The translations under genes were made by a program, and so were the position numbers. From positions 506,997,942-507,061,941 of the forward strand of contig NC_081410.1 in the NCBI RefSeq assembly GCF_030272615.1: 64,000 nucleotides of DNA. Direction: 5' to 3'. This document shows, one piece after another, positions 36,233 to 47,620 of the stretch. The notes under the pieces were generated by a model that had not been told where the DNA came from, searched no databases, and was given only the letters and a program-made list of their open reading frames with translations. The stretch comes from Cryptomeria japonica (taxonomy: Eukaryota > Streptophyta > Pinopsida > Cupressales > Cupressaceae). The stretch's first letter is position 1, and each line of letters starts with the position of its first letter.

Positions 36233-39200
36233 ATGAGGATCATTTGTTGGAATGTTAGGGGCTTAAACGCCCCTAACAAGAGATGCTTAATTAAGTCTCA
36301 AATTGACTTAATTAAGTGTGATGCTTTTTTGCTTCAAGAAACTAAGTTGTCTTTATAATCTGCTGATGTGATTTTTTCTTCTTGGAAAAGGTGGAAGCAT
36401 ATTTCTATTTCTTCTTCAGGGGCCTCAGGTGGTTTGGCTCTTTTGTGGAATAGTTATAATGTTGATCTACAACGTGTTACTTTTGATACTAATTGGATGT
36501 TGTCTTTTGTCAAGAGTAAGGTCTCTAGTGTTAAATTTTGGCTTTTTAATATTTATGCTCCTTGAGGTATTCAAGATAAATGTAAGTTGTGGAGAGAGAT
36601 TGGAAGGGTCTCCTATCCTTTGAGACAGGGATCTTTTGTTGTTTTTGGGGGAGATTTTAATGCTATTACTGATTTAGGGGAGAAGAGTGGTGGTATTCTC
36701 CTAACAAAAGGATTATGGATGATTTTGGGACCTTCATGTCTGATGTGGGTCTTTCTGATTGCAAAACTCAGAATGGAGTTTTTACATGGACTAATATGAG
36801 AAGGGGTTTTTCACAAATAGCTAAAAGATTAGATGGGTTCTTATTATTTGAAAATTGGATTGATTCAAATGTTGATTTCTTTTCTTCTATTCTTCCTAAT
36901 TTTGGTTCAGATCACTTTCCAATCTCTTTCTCCATTCTAGAGGATAATCCTCTTCACAAGTCACCCTTTAAGTTTGAGCCTATGTGGTTTAGAGATCCCT
37001 CTTTTCTACCTTTACTTAAAAAATGGTGTGTGTCTGCTCCTTTTTTCTCGGGTTCTAGAATGTTTCAAATTGTCAGAAAGATCAGTTTTTTAAAGTTGAA
37101 CATTCGAGATTGGAACTTAGTTCATTATAAGAATATTTTTGAAGAAAAGCAAAGAATTTTGGATATGATAGAATGTTTCAATAATCATGTGATTCAACAT
37201 GGGATGGTTCCTAGGGTTTTTGATGAACTAAAGTCTCTTAAATCTCTGCTTGATGAGATTTTGGCTAGGGAAGAGATTTATTGGAGACATAAGTTTAGGG
37301 AATTATGGCTTTCAGATGGGGATAGGAATACAAAAAAAATTCATTCCTCTACCAAGTTGAAGAGGAGTAGGAATAGGATTGCTTGTATTCAAGATCAGCA
37401 AGGTCAACTATTGACCGAGTAGGATGATATTGCTAAGGAGGCTGTTAAGTTTTTTAAAACCCTTTTGTCATCAAAAGTAAGAGATGTCAGTAACTTCAAT
37501 TCTCATGTCCCTTCTCTGGTAACCATGGAAGATAATAAGATGTTAATGGCACCTTTTTCTCTAGAAGAAGTTAAACAGGCAGTTTTTACTATGAATCTTG
37601 ATAAAGCTCCTGGTCTTGATGGTTATACACCTTTGTTGTTTCAGAAATGTTGGGATTTTGTGGGAAATGATGTTTTACTGGCTCTTGAGGAGGCTAGGCG
37701 AAATAGGTCTATTTTGAAAGAACTGAATAATACTTTGATTTCTATTATTCCAAAGAAAGAGGATGTAAAGTCTTTTGTTGACTTCTAGCCCATTACTCTG
37801 TGTAATACCTTATATAAAATATTCACTAAGGCAATTTCTATAAGGTTAGCGAAGATTTTACCTTAGATTATTTCCTTGGAACAAGGGGGTTTTGTTCTAG
37901 GGAGGGAAACTACAAAAGGAGCGATTGTGGCACATGAGGTGTTGCATTCTATCTCCTCCCAGAAGTCTCCGACCATGATTCTTAAGCTTGATATGATGAA
38001 GGCCTAAGACAAAGTAGAATGGAAAGCTTTGTGTAATATTATGTTGAGGTTGGGTTTTTCCTATGCTTGGGTAAAATGGATTCGCTCATGCATATCGTCT
38101 GCAAGATTTTTAGTAATTCCCAATGGTTTTCCTTGTGGTTTCTTTTCTTCTTCCAGAGGTTTGAGGCAAAGAGATCCCCTTTCTCCTTTTTTGTTTATCC
38201 TTCTTGTAGAATCCTTTAGTTGGGCAATCAGGACTACTAGATCAAGGGGTCTTTGGCTAGGTATTAGGATTCAAAACTATCCTCAAATTTATTCTCATTG
38301 TCTCTTTGCTGATGATAGTCTATTTTTTGGTCATGCCTCTTTGTCAGAGGCTAAGATAACTTCATAAATAATTCAAGAGTGTGCTTTGTTTTCTGGTCAG
38401 AAAGTCAATATTGATAAGTCAAAAAATTTATTTCTTAATACTTCACTGCTTGTGCAAAAGAGATTGCATTCCTTTTGGGGTTTTTCAGATTTGTAACCTG
38501 CCATGTATGTATCTTGGGATTCCTTTTTTTGTTAAGCAAGATAAATTTAGTTTTTGGGATAAGGTTATTTTGGCCATTTCGAAAAGAATTCTCTCTTGGA
38601 ACCATAAATTGTTGTCTTTAGTTGGTAAATTGACATTAATTAGATCTGTTCTGAATTATGTCCCTATTTATTTAATGTCGGTATTAAAATCTACTAAATC
38701 TATTATTGTAAACTTGCACAATACCCTAAGGTCATTTCTTTGGAATAACAATAAGGATGGCAAAAAGAAGCTACCTTTGGTTGCTTGGGATAAAATATGT
38801 CTTCCTCAGGAGTCTGGTGGTACTGGTGTTCATAATTTGGAGAATTAAAATTTAGCTTTAGGGGCTAAATTGGTTTGGAAATTGTATGAGAAGCCAAACT
38901 CTCTGTGGGTTCAGGTTATGTTTGCTAAATATCTAAATAATGGTCCCAAAGAGAGTATTTTTAAAGTTTCTAATTTACCTTCTGGTTTTGTCATTTGGAA
39001 CTTCTTATGTAAATGTAGAGCAGTTATTATTCCCCGTCTCTCATAGGTTGTTCATAATGGAAGGAAAGATAGGTTTTGGGATGAATCATGGAATGGACAT
39101 TTCTCTTTGATTAACTCTAGAGATTGGTCTCCCTTGAGTGGACTCCTCACCTCTCTTTGGGGTGTGTTTGTGGTGGACTATTTTGATATTGTTCAGAGTG

Positions 39201-40475
39201 GTCCTCTAAAATTGGCCAAATGGAAGTCGATTGATTTCCTTGATGTGGATCTACACTTGAAAGAAGAGTTTAAGACTATGAGTGAAAGGTTTGTCACACT
39301 CTTGGATTCTAAGGATGAGCTTATTTGGACTGGGAATGCCTCTGGTAAGTATTTTGTTAAGGATGGTTATATCTCCCTTTTACCTGCTAAATCTTGTTCT
39401 TATTGGCCTTATAAGTTGTTCTGGCACTCAACTTGTTTACCTAAAGCTAGAGACTTTTCTTGGTTGGCCATCTAGGATAGAGTTCTAATAGGAATGAGGT
39501 TGGATAGATTAGGCATTACTGTGGTTTTTTCATATGTTCTATGTAATAAGAACCTCGAGTCTTCTTCACATCTGTTTCTTCATTGTGATTTTACTTACGA
39601 GTGTTGGAATTGGTTATTGAGTAAATTAGGCTTATCTTTTGTTATTGGTAAGGATCTTCCTTCTCACTTTTGCTCTTGGCCTCTCATGTTTGCCTTTTCT
39701 TTCTATGCATACCTCTAGGTTATTTCTCCCTCTATTGTCCTTTGGAATATTTGGCTTGAATGAAATAATAGGATTTTCAAAAAAGTGAGTTCTTCTATAT
39801 CGGATGTTTTACAAAAAATGGAAGCCTCTATTTTGGAGGTTGCTTTGTCTTGTATTTATAAGAACTTGGGTAATCAGTCTTCCTTTTCCCATTGGGATAA
39901 TAGGGTTACCAGGGTTTGGGAAGCCCTCTCAATCTTACCTTCTCATGGCTCAGTCTCCAAGAGTAACAATTCATTTGTGATGCGGTTGTTGGCCAAGTGG
40001 AAAGCTCCTCCTTTGGGACACTTCAAACTTAATTTTGATAGTGCCTCCTGGGGAAACCTTGGGAAGGCAGGGGTTGGGATGGATTTTTTATCATAATGTG
40101 CAACTCATCCTTGCTAAATGTCATGCTATTGGTTTTAGTACTAACAATTTTGTAGAGTATCAAGCTTTATCCTTTGGTTTGGATATGACAATCTCTTTAA
40201 AGATAAAAAATATAGTGATTGAGGGTGATTCTATGGTTATTATCCATAGTGTCATGAAGAAGAAATTGAGTTGCTAGAAGTTGCAGTATTTGCTTGATCA
40301 TATTTTACAAAAGTTAGATTCTTTTGATTCCTTTTTAATATGTCATTGTTATAGGGAAATTAACACAGTGGCAGATTTTCTGGCAAATCTAGCCATTGAT
40401 AGCAAGGCTCATTTCCGGCTGGTTGATTCTAATGAAATTCCTTCTAAAGTTTGGGAAGGAGTTCAAAATGTTTAA
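36233..40475 (+). pseudogene. LINE ORF2: endonuclease, reverse transcriptase, RNase H, decayed
   Basis: It starts MRIICWNVRGLN at 36233. Endonuclease motifs: LLQETKLS, GGDFNAI (~36650) and GSDHFPIS (~36910). RT motifs: KAPGLDGYTPLLFQKCW (~37600), LKLDMMKA.DKVEW (37985-38020; a stop replaces Y/F), GLRQRDPLSPFLFIL (~38160-38200) and the catalytic FADDSLFFG (~38310, FADD form). The zf-RVT region (39340-39640) ends CDFTYECWNWLL. The RNase H part (39990-40475) contains FKLNFDSA. Stops occur at ~36355, 37420, 37786 and elsewhere, with frameshifts near 36710, 38370 and 40040. Plant L1 elements with a C-terminal RNase H are known. Confidence 0.9.
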
Positions 40476-41051
40476 ATTCTTTGCATGTCTTCTGGGTGTT
40501 TGCCCACCCTCCTTGATTTGTCAGGCTTATGTTCATGTTCACTATATGGATGACTTTGTACATGTCTAGTATTTGAAGCAGAAATTATATTTCTATTTTA
40601 TGTATTCATCATATATGATGTCATTCATAGGGTGAGGGTGTGGGTAATCATGATAAATTCAAGGGTGGCAGCATGTGTGATATAAATTTTTTTTTCAAAC
40701 TTTCAAGGGATATTGGCATGAGTGAGATTTTATTATGTGGCATGTACTTGAGCTATTATTGTTTGATGATTTTTTTGTACTTCCTTAAAGTTTTTTTTGT
40801 GTGAGTTTTGGTCATGGTAGGATTGGCATTGTTCTATGATTTTTGTAATCATTTGTTGGTGTTTGTGTTCTCTCCCACTTAGCTTTTATTGATGGCTATT
40901 AGGTTTTAAATATGGTTATTCAGTGTGAAGTATCACATCATTGTAGTTGGTAAATGATATTTTATCAAAAAATTATTGTCGACATGGTGGTAAGTTGATG
41001 GCAGCCATTTATTACTTTTTTCCATACGTTTTCACTTCGTTTATTTAGATT

Positions 41052-41825
41052 ATGGAAGGTTTTTTTTTGCTTCACATGTTCTGTAAGATTTTGGTGTGTT
41101 TGCTTCTGCAAATGTTGATTATCTTGTCTTCTGGAATATATAGAGTGGTGCTCAAATCTGGGGTTTCAGAGGAAGAGAATGTGGATAATTATGAAAAGCT
41201 TGGTAAGGTTTTAAACCTATTTTCTCCTGAGGTGGCTTTTGAATTCCACAAGCTCTTAGGGAGTTGTTGGTTGGAAATTTGTCCTAATATTTCTTATTCT
41301 AAGTTTTTATCTCGATTTGTTACAATCTGTTTTATTGTTTTACTTGATGTTGAATTGGTTTACCTCCTAGTTTCCACGTTCATATTTCCATCATTGTGTA
41401 ATCTAGATATGGTTTTGTTTGCCTTGGATAATTATCATTTTGATTTGGGGTCTTTTTATTATGGTGGTTTTCTTCCTCGCCATGAGCTCTTGGGTAATGG
41501 TTGGTATGGTCAATTATTATTTGAATTAAGAATGGGGCTGATATGTGATACCATGGATGATACATGGGCTTCTATGGATTTTCTTCTGTATCGGGTTCTT
41601 GCTCAGTTTGTGGATAAAGATTGGGTTGTTTTTTAGGCTTTGCATTCATTAATTTCTTTGAGTTTCTTGTTCTCTACTCTTGCTCGGTTGGAATTCCCTG
41701 TAAGGGTTGTTCCTCCTCCGGATGCAGCTCATGATCCTCCTGTTGAAGGCACTATATCTTGGAGTTGTGGTATGTTTTTTGATGTAGATATGGATAATTT
41801 TGGTTCTTTGCTCCCCAATTGGTAA
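41052..41825 (+). pseudogene. Unidentified open frame in the LINE 3' region
   Basis: One frame of ~258 codons is broken by a single TAG at 41637. It starts MEGFFLLHMFCKILV (hydrophobic) and later contains HELLGNGWYGQLLFELRMG. It ends near FDVDMDNFGSLLPNW. I recognise no domain. It may be a remnant 3' ORF or captured sequence, or chance in weakly biased DNA, though 258 codons with one stop is long for chance in AT-rich sequence. No similar frame occurs elsewhere in the window. Confidence 0.35.
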
Positions 41826-42016
41826 AATCATATGGGCTCCTCGGTGCCTCTATATGATCTTCTTGAGGATATTTTCTTAGATATCCAGCTCTTCATTTTG
41901 TAACTAGCTGATGCTCCCCAATTGGTAAAAGTATATGGGCTCCTTGGTGTTTCTACATGATCTTCTTGAGGAGATATTTTTTGATATCCAACTCTTCATT
42001 TTGTAGCCAGCTAGCT
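41811..42016 (+). repeat. 103-bp tandem duplication in the LINE 3' region
   Basis: CTCCCCAATTGGTAAAA recurs at 41811 and 41914 with similar downstream sequence (GATCTTCTTGAGGA, CTCTTCATTTTGTA). The copies differ at roughly one base in ten. Confidence 0.88.
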
Positions 42017-42333
42017 TTGTATCTAGATATGTCCTATGGGACCTCTTTGTATAGTTCAATTGTATGGGTTTGGGTGGGTTTTCTGGATATGTAACAACTA
42101 TTTTGTAAGGGTAGTTTAGTTTTTGGTTTTTATTTAAGGCGATAACCGGAGGTTTTCTTGCGGGTTCTTTCCTACTGGTATGCCTTTTGAACCCATTGTA
42201 GAAATTATTAAATATAATAATAAAGTTTAGTGGCTTGCCCACTTTTATTGAAAAAAAATAAAATTATATAATACGTATTATAAAATATATTATTATATTG
42301 TATTATATATTATATAATATATTATTATATTAT

Positions 42334-42466
42334 GTACAACTTGAGTTGGCCTAGTGGTCGAGAACTTGTGCTCTTGAAAGAGAGGTCACAAGTTCAACTC
42401 CCACAAGGGGGTAGGGTATGTACACCTTATCGGCTTCGGCCTATTACCTATCAAAAAAAAATAAAA
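42334..42466 (+). mobile_element. tRNA-derived SINE
   Basis: It is 133 bp with a box-A-like TTGGCCTAGTGG (~42346-42357), a box-B-like AGTTCAACTCCC (42391-42402) and an A-rich tail (42453-42466). ATTATTATATTAT flanks it (42321-42333 and 42467-42479). It inserted 60 bp downstream of the LINE. Confidence 0.75.
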
Positions 42467-42514
42467 ATTATTATATTATATAAAATAATGTTATTTTTAA
42501 ATAATTTAAGTATA

Positions 42515-42551
42515 AAAATCAGATATCCGATTTTATCGGATATCTGATTTT
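42515..42551. repeat. Inverted repeat, 16-bp perfect arms
   Basis: AAAATCAGATATCCGA (42515-42530) and its exact reverse complement (42536-42551) are separated by five bases. Related strings occur at 36075-36104, ~42622-42645, 50971-50990, 51071-51085 and 54199-54235, around genes B and C and the LINE. Confidence 0.8.
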
Positions 42552-42865
42552 ATGAGACAATATAAATGGACTGTGACATCTCGTGAGTTATTTTTAACCC
42601 ACGGACTATGCCATTTTTTAGAATCTGATATCCGGTCGGGCTCGATATCCAGTTGTTTGACCCAAATTTGCTAAAAAATATATTAAAAGGTAGGATTTTT
42701 ATTGTTTTCAATTATTTTCATTCAATTTTTGTATTTTTTTTAATGTTTATTTGTTTTTCATTGAAAATGTGGATTTTTCATGAAAACTAGGTTTTTTTAA
42801 ATCAAATACAACATTGTTCAAATTTGCTAAATAAATTTAATTGTTTACATTCAATTAGGTTAAAA

Positions 42866-44783
42866 ATGGGGGATAACAGTGAAAACAATGATCAAACACA
42901 ACCGCAACAACGAAACCCTCCTTTGTCAAACCCCCCCTCAATTAAGGATTTAATTGCACAAAATTTGAACCAATTGAGGGGCATTGCAGATGTCTATCGT
43001 AGGATCCCTCACTTGAACCCAATGTTTGATCCCCTCATGTCGATCATAAAGAGTATGGAAACCATCACTGAGGAGCACAATGTTGCTCTTTTGTGGTGAG
43101 ATTCTATGAGGGAACAATATGTGGATGGATTGTCCTATAAGGATATCAAGGATCTCAAGATATTGAAAGTTGCTATCACTGCATTGTTTGTGAATCCCTA
43201 CACTGGTCAACCCGCAGACCCCAAAAAACAAAAATTCTATTAAATTGTGCAAAAATGATGGTATTGTGAAAAACTTTTGGGATCTTTGGTGGATGGTTTT
43301 CGACAAACCACCCAACAACAATCTTGATGTCTCCTTCTACTTCATCAAAAAATTGTATGTTGAGTTTGGTTTAGCAAAACATGTGAACTACTTTGACATC
43401 CAACCTTTCTAGGGTGTGGGTTTAGGTATGCCCCAAAATAGACCTAGGGAAGTCAGAGTAGTCCAGGACCCATATGTCCTCCCTCCTCCTATTGATCCCC
43501 CACCTCCAATGCAACATCCAGATATCATTTGTGAGGTGGCATCATAGACCATATCGGCTATTCACTCTTTGAGTAGCCTTTTGGTTTTTCAGGCTAGTTC
43601 AGTAGATCAGCCTTCTTTTGATTGTAGCGGTGCATCTAGTGGCATTGACACATCCTCCTTAGCTCCACACATTTGTGTGCCCCATAGTTGTGTCATGTGT
43701 GGGAACACATGCTTGGGTCCAGTTGGACAACCTGTTGATCCTCCTGCACATAGTGTAGATTATGAGGTGCATGAGATGCACGATGCACCAGATGTTATGA
43801 CACAGATTGGAGGATACCCTGGGGAGTCCTCGCATGCTAGAGGGAAAGAGCCTCCTTCATCATACATTGATGATGTAGTGGTAATAGTTATATTTTCATA
43901 GTTCATTCTATATTTAAAATGAATATTTATAATCTAGATAATATTAAGTACTAATTTTTATTTACACGGTCTATTTAACAGTTGATGACCGAGGAGGAGT
44001 TTACACAGATCTAGGAAGGCACCTTGATGGCCATTTCATTTGGCCTTGATAGCTTGATGGTACATATATTATTGCACCTAGTCATTTTTATTTTATTGTA
44101 CATACATGCTCATCATTTATATTGATATTAATTAGATTATGTAGTAACTTGCATGTATATCTTATTTTACTCTTGTAGGGCACAAGCAGCATGAGTGTGG
44201 GCCTGTGTGATTTAAGATCTAGTAGTGTAGTTTGAGACAAGGGAAAGGTAATTGAATTCAAAGATGATTGAATGAATAGTTTTAATAACTTATAGTGATT
44301 ATACACGTCTAGACATAGATTGATAACTTGTTGTGTATATGTACAAAGAATTCTTGGCTTACATCCTTGTTGACTACAACCACTATTCCTAAAGATGATG
44401 AAGAAGAAGAGATGCCTCGAGTACATGTGTGTTTGTTTTATTTTGTGTTTAGTAGATATAATTTTTTATTATCAATGACAAGTATATGCTAACTTGTATC
44501 AATGTCATGTTTGTGAACATATGTGGGTTGTGTATGAAAATATTGAAAACATACCTCCTCTACCAAAGACATACATCAAGAGTCCTGCAAAGCCAAACAA
44601 AAATCATGGAGGTGAGGTAAACAAGAATAGTTCAATTATAGCTAATTTTTATGTTAACTTTTCAAATGTGAGCTATGCAATATAACTAATTTTAATCATA
44701 GTTTGTTTTTTCTTGTGCAACATCCTTCAGAGCCGAGCAGTGTAGAGAGGAGGATCGATTTGGATGATCCATCAATAGCATAG
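42866..44783 (+). pseudogene. Gene C, six-exon gene of unknown function, decayed
   Basis: Exon 1 (42866-43880) starts MGDNSENNDQTQPQQ. It contains RRIPHLNPMFDPLMSII, DIKDLKILKVAITALFVNP, FWDLWWMVFDKPPNNN and VEFGLAKHVNYFDIQPF, and ends YIDDVV. It has one frameshift at an A-run (~43221-43234) and stops at ~43098, ~43410 and ~43545. Exons 2 (43982-44059), 3 (44179-44247) and 4 (44349-44420) are each a whole number of codons with matching splice sites. Exon 5 (start uncertain, ~44485, to 44611) reads YQCHVCEHMWVVYENIENI and ends in phase 1. Exon 6 (44731-44783) completes the codon and ends DLDDPSIA-stop. I recognise no domain. Phase agreement across most junctions is strong evidence of a former gene. 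Confidence 0.68.
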
Positions 44784-45213
44784 GACAGTATAGATAGTTT
44801 TGGGATGCTTACATATCTAGTTGGCATGCATATTTTGTATATGTGCATACATTCACGTATATAGACATACATTTTGTTTGAGTTGGCATTTATGCCATAT
44901 TTGTGTATGGACATACACTTGTAATCATTTGATATTTTCATATATACAGAAGTTGATATTTGATCATATAAATTGTTGCTCATCTGTGCATGGTGTTATC
45001 ATGGAAATCTTTAATCTTAAATCCAATAATTAACAATGGTTAATAATAGTTATTTAATGAAAAATACAAATCATTTCATTTCATCGTAAGTGTTGTTTGT
45101 ATAATGAACAATACAATTCATTTAATGAACAATACAATATAGTTCATTTAATGAACAATACAATACAGTTCATTTAATGAACAATACAATTCATTTAATG
45201 AAAAATACAATAT
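44784..45213. repeat. Spacer with a TTCATTTAATGAACAATACAA short tandem repeat
   Basis: Before 45090 there is AT-rich DNA with ACATACA-like strings and no gene. From ~45095 to 45210 there are about four units of TTCATTTAATGAACAATACAAT. The unit contains TTCATTTAATGAA, an imperfect palindrome. Confidence 0.7.
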
Positions 45214-46925
45214 ACTTCATTATTACCTATGCATTCTACTATTTTTCCCCCCGACTCGGTCGAACGCTTGGGGTCATATCCCACCAATGTCGTCCCTTGA
45301 GCACCCTAAGTTCTAAAAAATGTCAAACTTTGGCGGGCCCTAACTCGGAATCTGTGGCACCTATGAATAATCCATTTGAACCTACGAGGCAATGAGAGGG
45401 GTCCCTACAAAATCCTATCTTGGTTTTTCAAGTTTCCCTATAGTTTTATTAGGGCAGCATATTTTTGGCTGGCAAAAAAATCGTCAGTCTCATTCAATTG
45501 AATGTTGTCACGTGGCCAATTTCTTGTTCTCCTCATCGTGATAATGAAAATTTGGCTCTGACATGTCTAGTTAGGCATTATTATGCTATGAATTCTCCTA
45601 TTTCTCCCCCCCCCACTCGGTCAAACGCTTGGGGTCATACCCTACCGGCGTCGTCCCTTGAGCACCCTAAGTGCTAAAAATTGTCAAACTTTGACGTGCC
45701 CTAACTCAGAATTTATGGCACCTATGAATGATCTGTTTGAACCTATGGGGCAATGAGAGGGGTTTCTACAAAATCCTATCTCAGTTTTTCTATTTTCCCT
45801 ATGATTTTTTTATGGAATCATTTTTTCGATTGGCAAAAATATCGCCAGTCTCATTCAATCGAATGTTGTTGCATGGCCAATTTCTTGGTCTTCTCATCAT
45901 GGTAATGAAAAGTCAGATCTCACATGTCCAGTTAGGCATTATTACCCTATGCATGCTCCTATTTTTTCCCCCCACTTGATTCAACACTCGAGGTCATACC
46001 CTACCGGTGTCGTCCCTTGAGCACCCTTATTGCTAAAAATTGTCAAACTTTGATGGGCCCTAACTCAGAATCCATGGAACCTGCGAATGATCCATTTGAA
46101 CCTATGGGTCTAGGATAGGGTTCCCTACAAAATTTTATCTTGGTTTTTTAGGTTTCCCTACAGTTTTATTATGGCTGCATTTTTTGATTGGCAAAAAATC
46201 ATCAGTCTCATTCAATCTAATGTTGTCACATGGCCAATTTCTCATTCTGCTTGTTGTGATAATGAACTGTCAGCTCTGACATGTCTAGTTAGGCATTATT
46301 ACCCTATGCATGTTCCTATTTCCCCCCCTCCCCCCCTACTCAATCTAACACTCAGGGTCATACCCTACATACGTTGTCCCTTGAGTACCCTAAATTCTAA
46401 AAATTGTCAAACTTTGACAGGACCTAACTCGGAATCCATGGCACCTACAAATGAACCATTTGAACCTACGGGGCCATGAGAGAGGTCCCTACAAAAGCCT
46501 ATCTTAGTTTTTCAATTTTCCCTACGGTTTTATTAGGACAACATTTTTTTGGTTGGCAAAATAATTATCAGTCTCATTGAATCGAATGTTGTCTCGTGGC
46601 CAATTTCTTTTTCTGCTCATCGTGATAATGAATCATCAGCTTATGAAATGTCCAGTTAGGCATTATTACCCTATGCATTCTCTTATTTTTCCCCCCCACT
46701 CGATTGAACGCTCAGGGTCATACCATAAGTGCTAAAAATTGTCAAACTTTGATGGGCCCTAACTCGGAATCTATGGCACCTCCAAATGATCCATCTAAAC
46801 CTATAAGGCTATGAGAGGGGTCGCTACAAAATCCTATCTTGGTTTTTCAATTTTCCCTACGGTTTTATTAGGGCAACAATTTTTTTGTAAAGTTGGCAAA
46901 AAATCGTCAGTCTCATGCAATGGAA
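45214..46925 (+). repeat. ~360-bp tandem satellite, about 4.7 copies
   Basis: The string GGGTCATA (or AGGTCATA) recurs at about 45271, 45631, 45991, 46355 and 46715, spacing ~360. Each unit has a C-run, GTCGTCCCTTGAGCACCCT, TTGTCAAACTTTGACG, GGCCCTAACTC, CCTACAAAATCCTATCTTGG, AAAAATCGTCAGTCTCATTC and GGCATTATTACCCTATGCAT blocks. GTCAAACTTTGAC is a perfect palindrome around a single central base. The last unit is shortened before the palindrome. Open frames inside are repeat translations. Confidence 0.92.
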
Positions 46926-47620
46926 AATATAGATAAATAAGCATCACACTGTAGACACATAATGATCATCAATATTTCAATGTATTGTATAGACATAATT
47001 ACCATTACAGCTACATGTGACATCCATGAAGGAATATGCAAACATGATTTTTTTTCATTATCAATACATCTACACCAATGTAGTCATGTATAGATACATT
47101 GTAAATCATCAATATAACTAAACCAATTTTCTCATGGACATTGTATATCATCATAACAAAGTTACATCAATTCATATCCCACTTCATCTACATCAGACAC
47201 CCTCATGTCCTAAGAGAAAAGCTTACGTACAAAAATCCCTGCATATAAATGAAGACCAAAATAAGCAACCTTTTTTTGCAGAATGAATGTGCTACATGAA
47301 ACAAATTATAACACTTAATACAAATTATTTTGTCAAATTATAAATAGATCATTTGAAACATTTTTAAGATGTACAAGATTGTATAATTATGAAACTTACC
47401 AATTTCTCTGCAAAGTATACAAGCATAACTTTGAAGAAAGACGCATGTTGATTAAAGCCCTTCTCATTGCATTTCTCTGCATGGTTGAAGAGGATGGTAG
47501 ATATTGTCATTTATAAATGTAAATACATTCGCTTGACTTAGTGTTTATGCACAGAATTTAATCTCATTAATGCACAAAGGAATATGTACCATCACCAAGA
47601 GTAAACTAGTCAATGGTGAA
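46926..47620 (-). other. No assigned gene; one exon-like block (minus)
   Basis: On the minus strand, 47506 to 47401 reads TILFNHAEKCNEKGFNQHAS and continues FFKVMLVYFAEKL. It is followed at 47400 by GTAAGT, a consensus splice donor. No upstream acceptor is certain. It could be a further exon of gene B beyond Copia-4 or an unrelated gene piece. The rest is AT-rich with nothing recognised. Confidence 0.35.

Larger units (their letters stand above)
36142..42260 (+). mobile_element. L1-type LINE, full length but decayed
   Basis: The 6.1-kb insertion is flanked by a 13-bp direct repeat AAATTATATAATA (36129-36141 and 42261-42273) and ends in GAAAAAAAATA. It carries endonuclease, RT, a zinc-binding RT-associated region and RNase H. 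Only ~90 bp precede ORF2, so there is no ORF1. About 1.8 kb follow the RNase H. The flanking DNA is AT-rich, so the direct repeat is slightly less convincing than it would be in mixed sequence. Confidence 0.85.

Noticed and set aside
41380-42242. Minus-strand open frames in the LINE 3' region
   Set aside because: No motif, and antisense to the LINE.
42341-42402. tRNA gene
   Set aside because: Box A and box B are present, but there is no cloverleaf that I can fold and an A-tail with flanking repeats marks it as a SINE.
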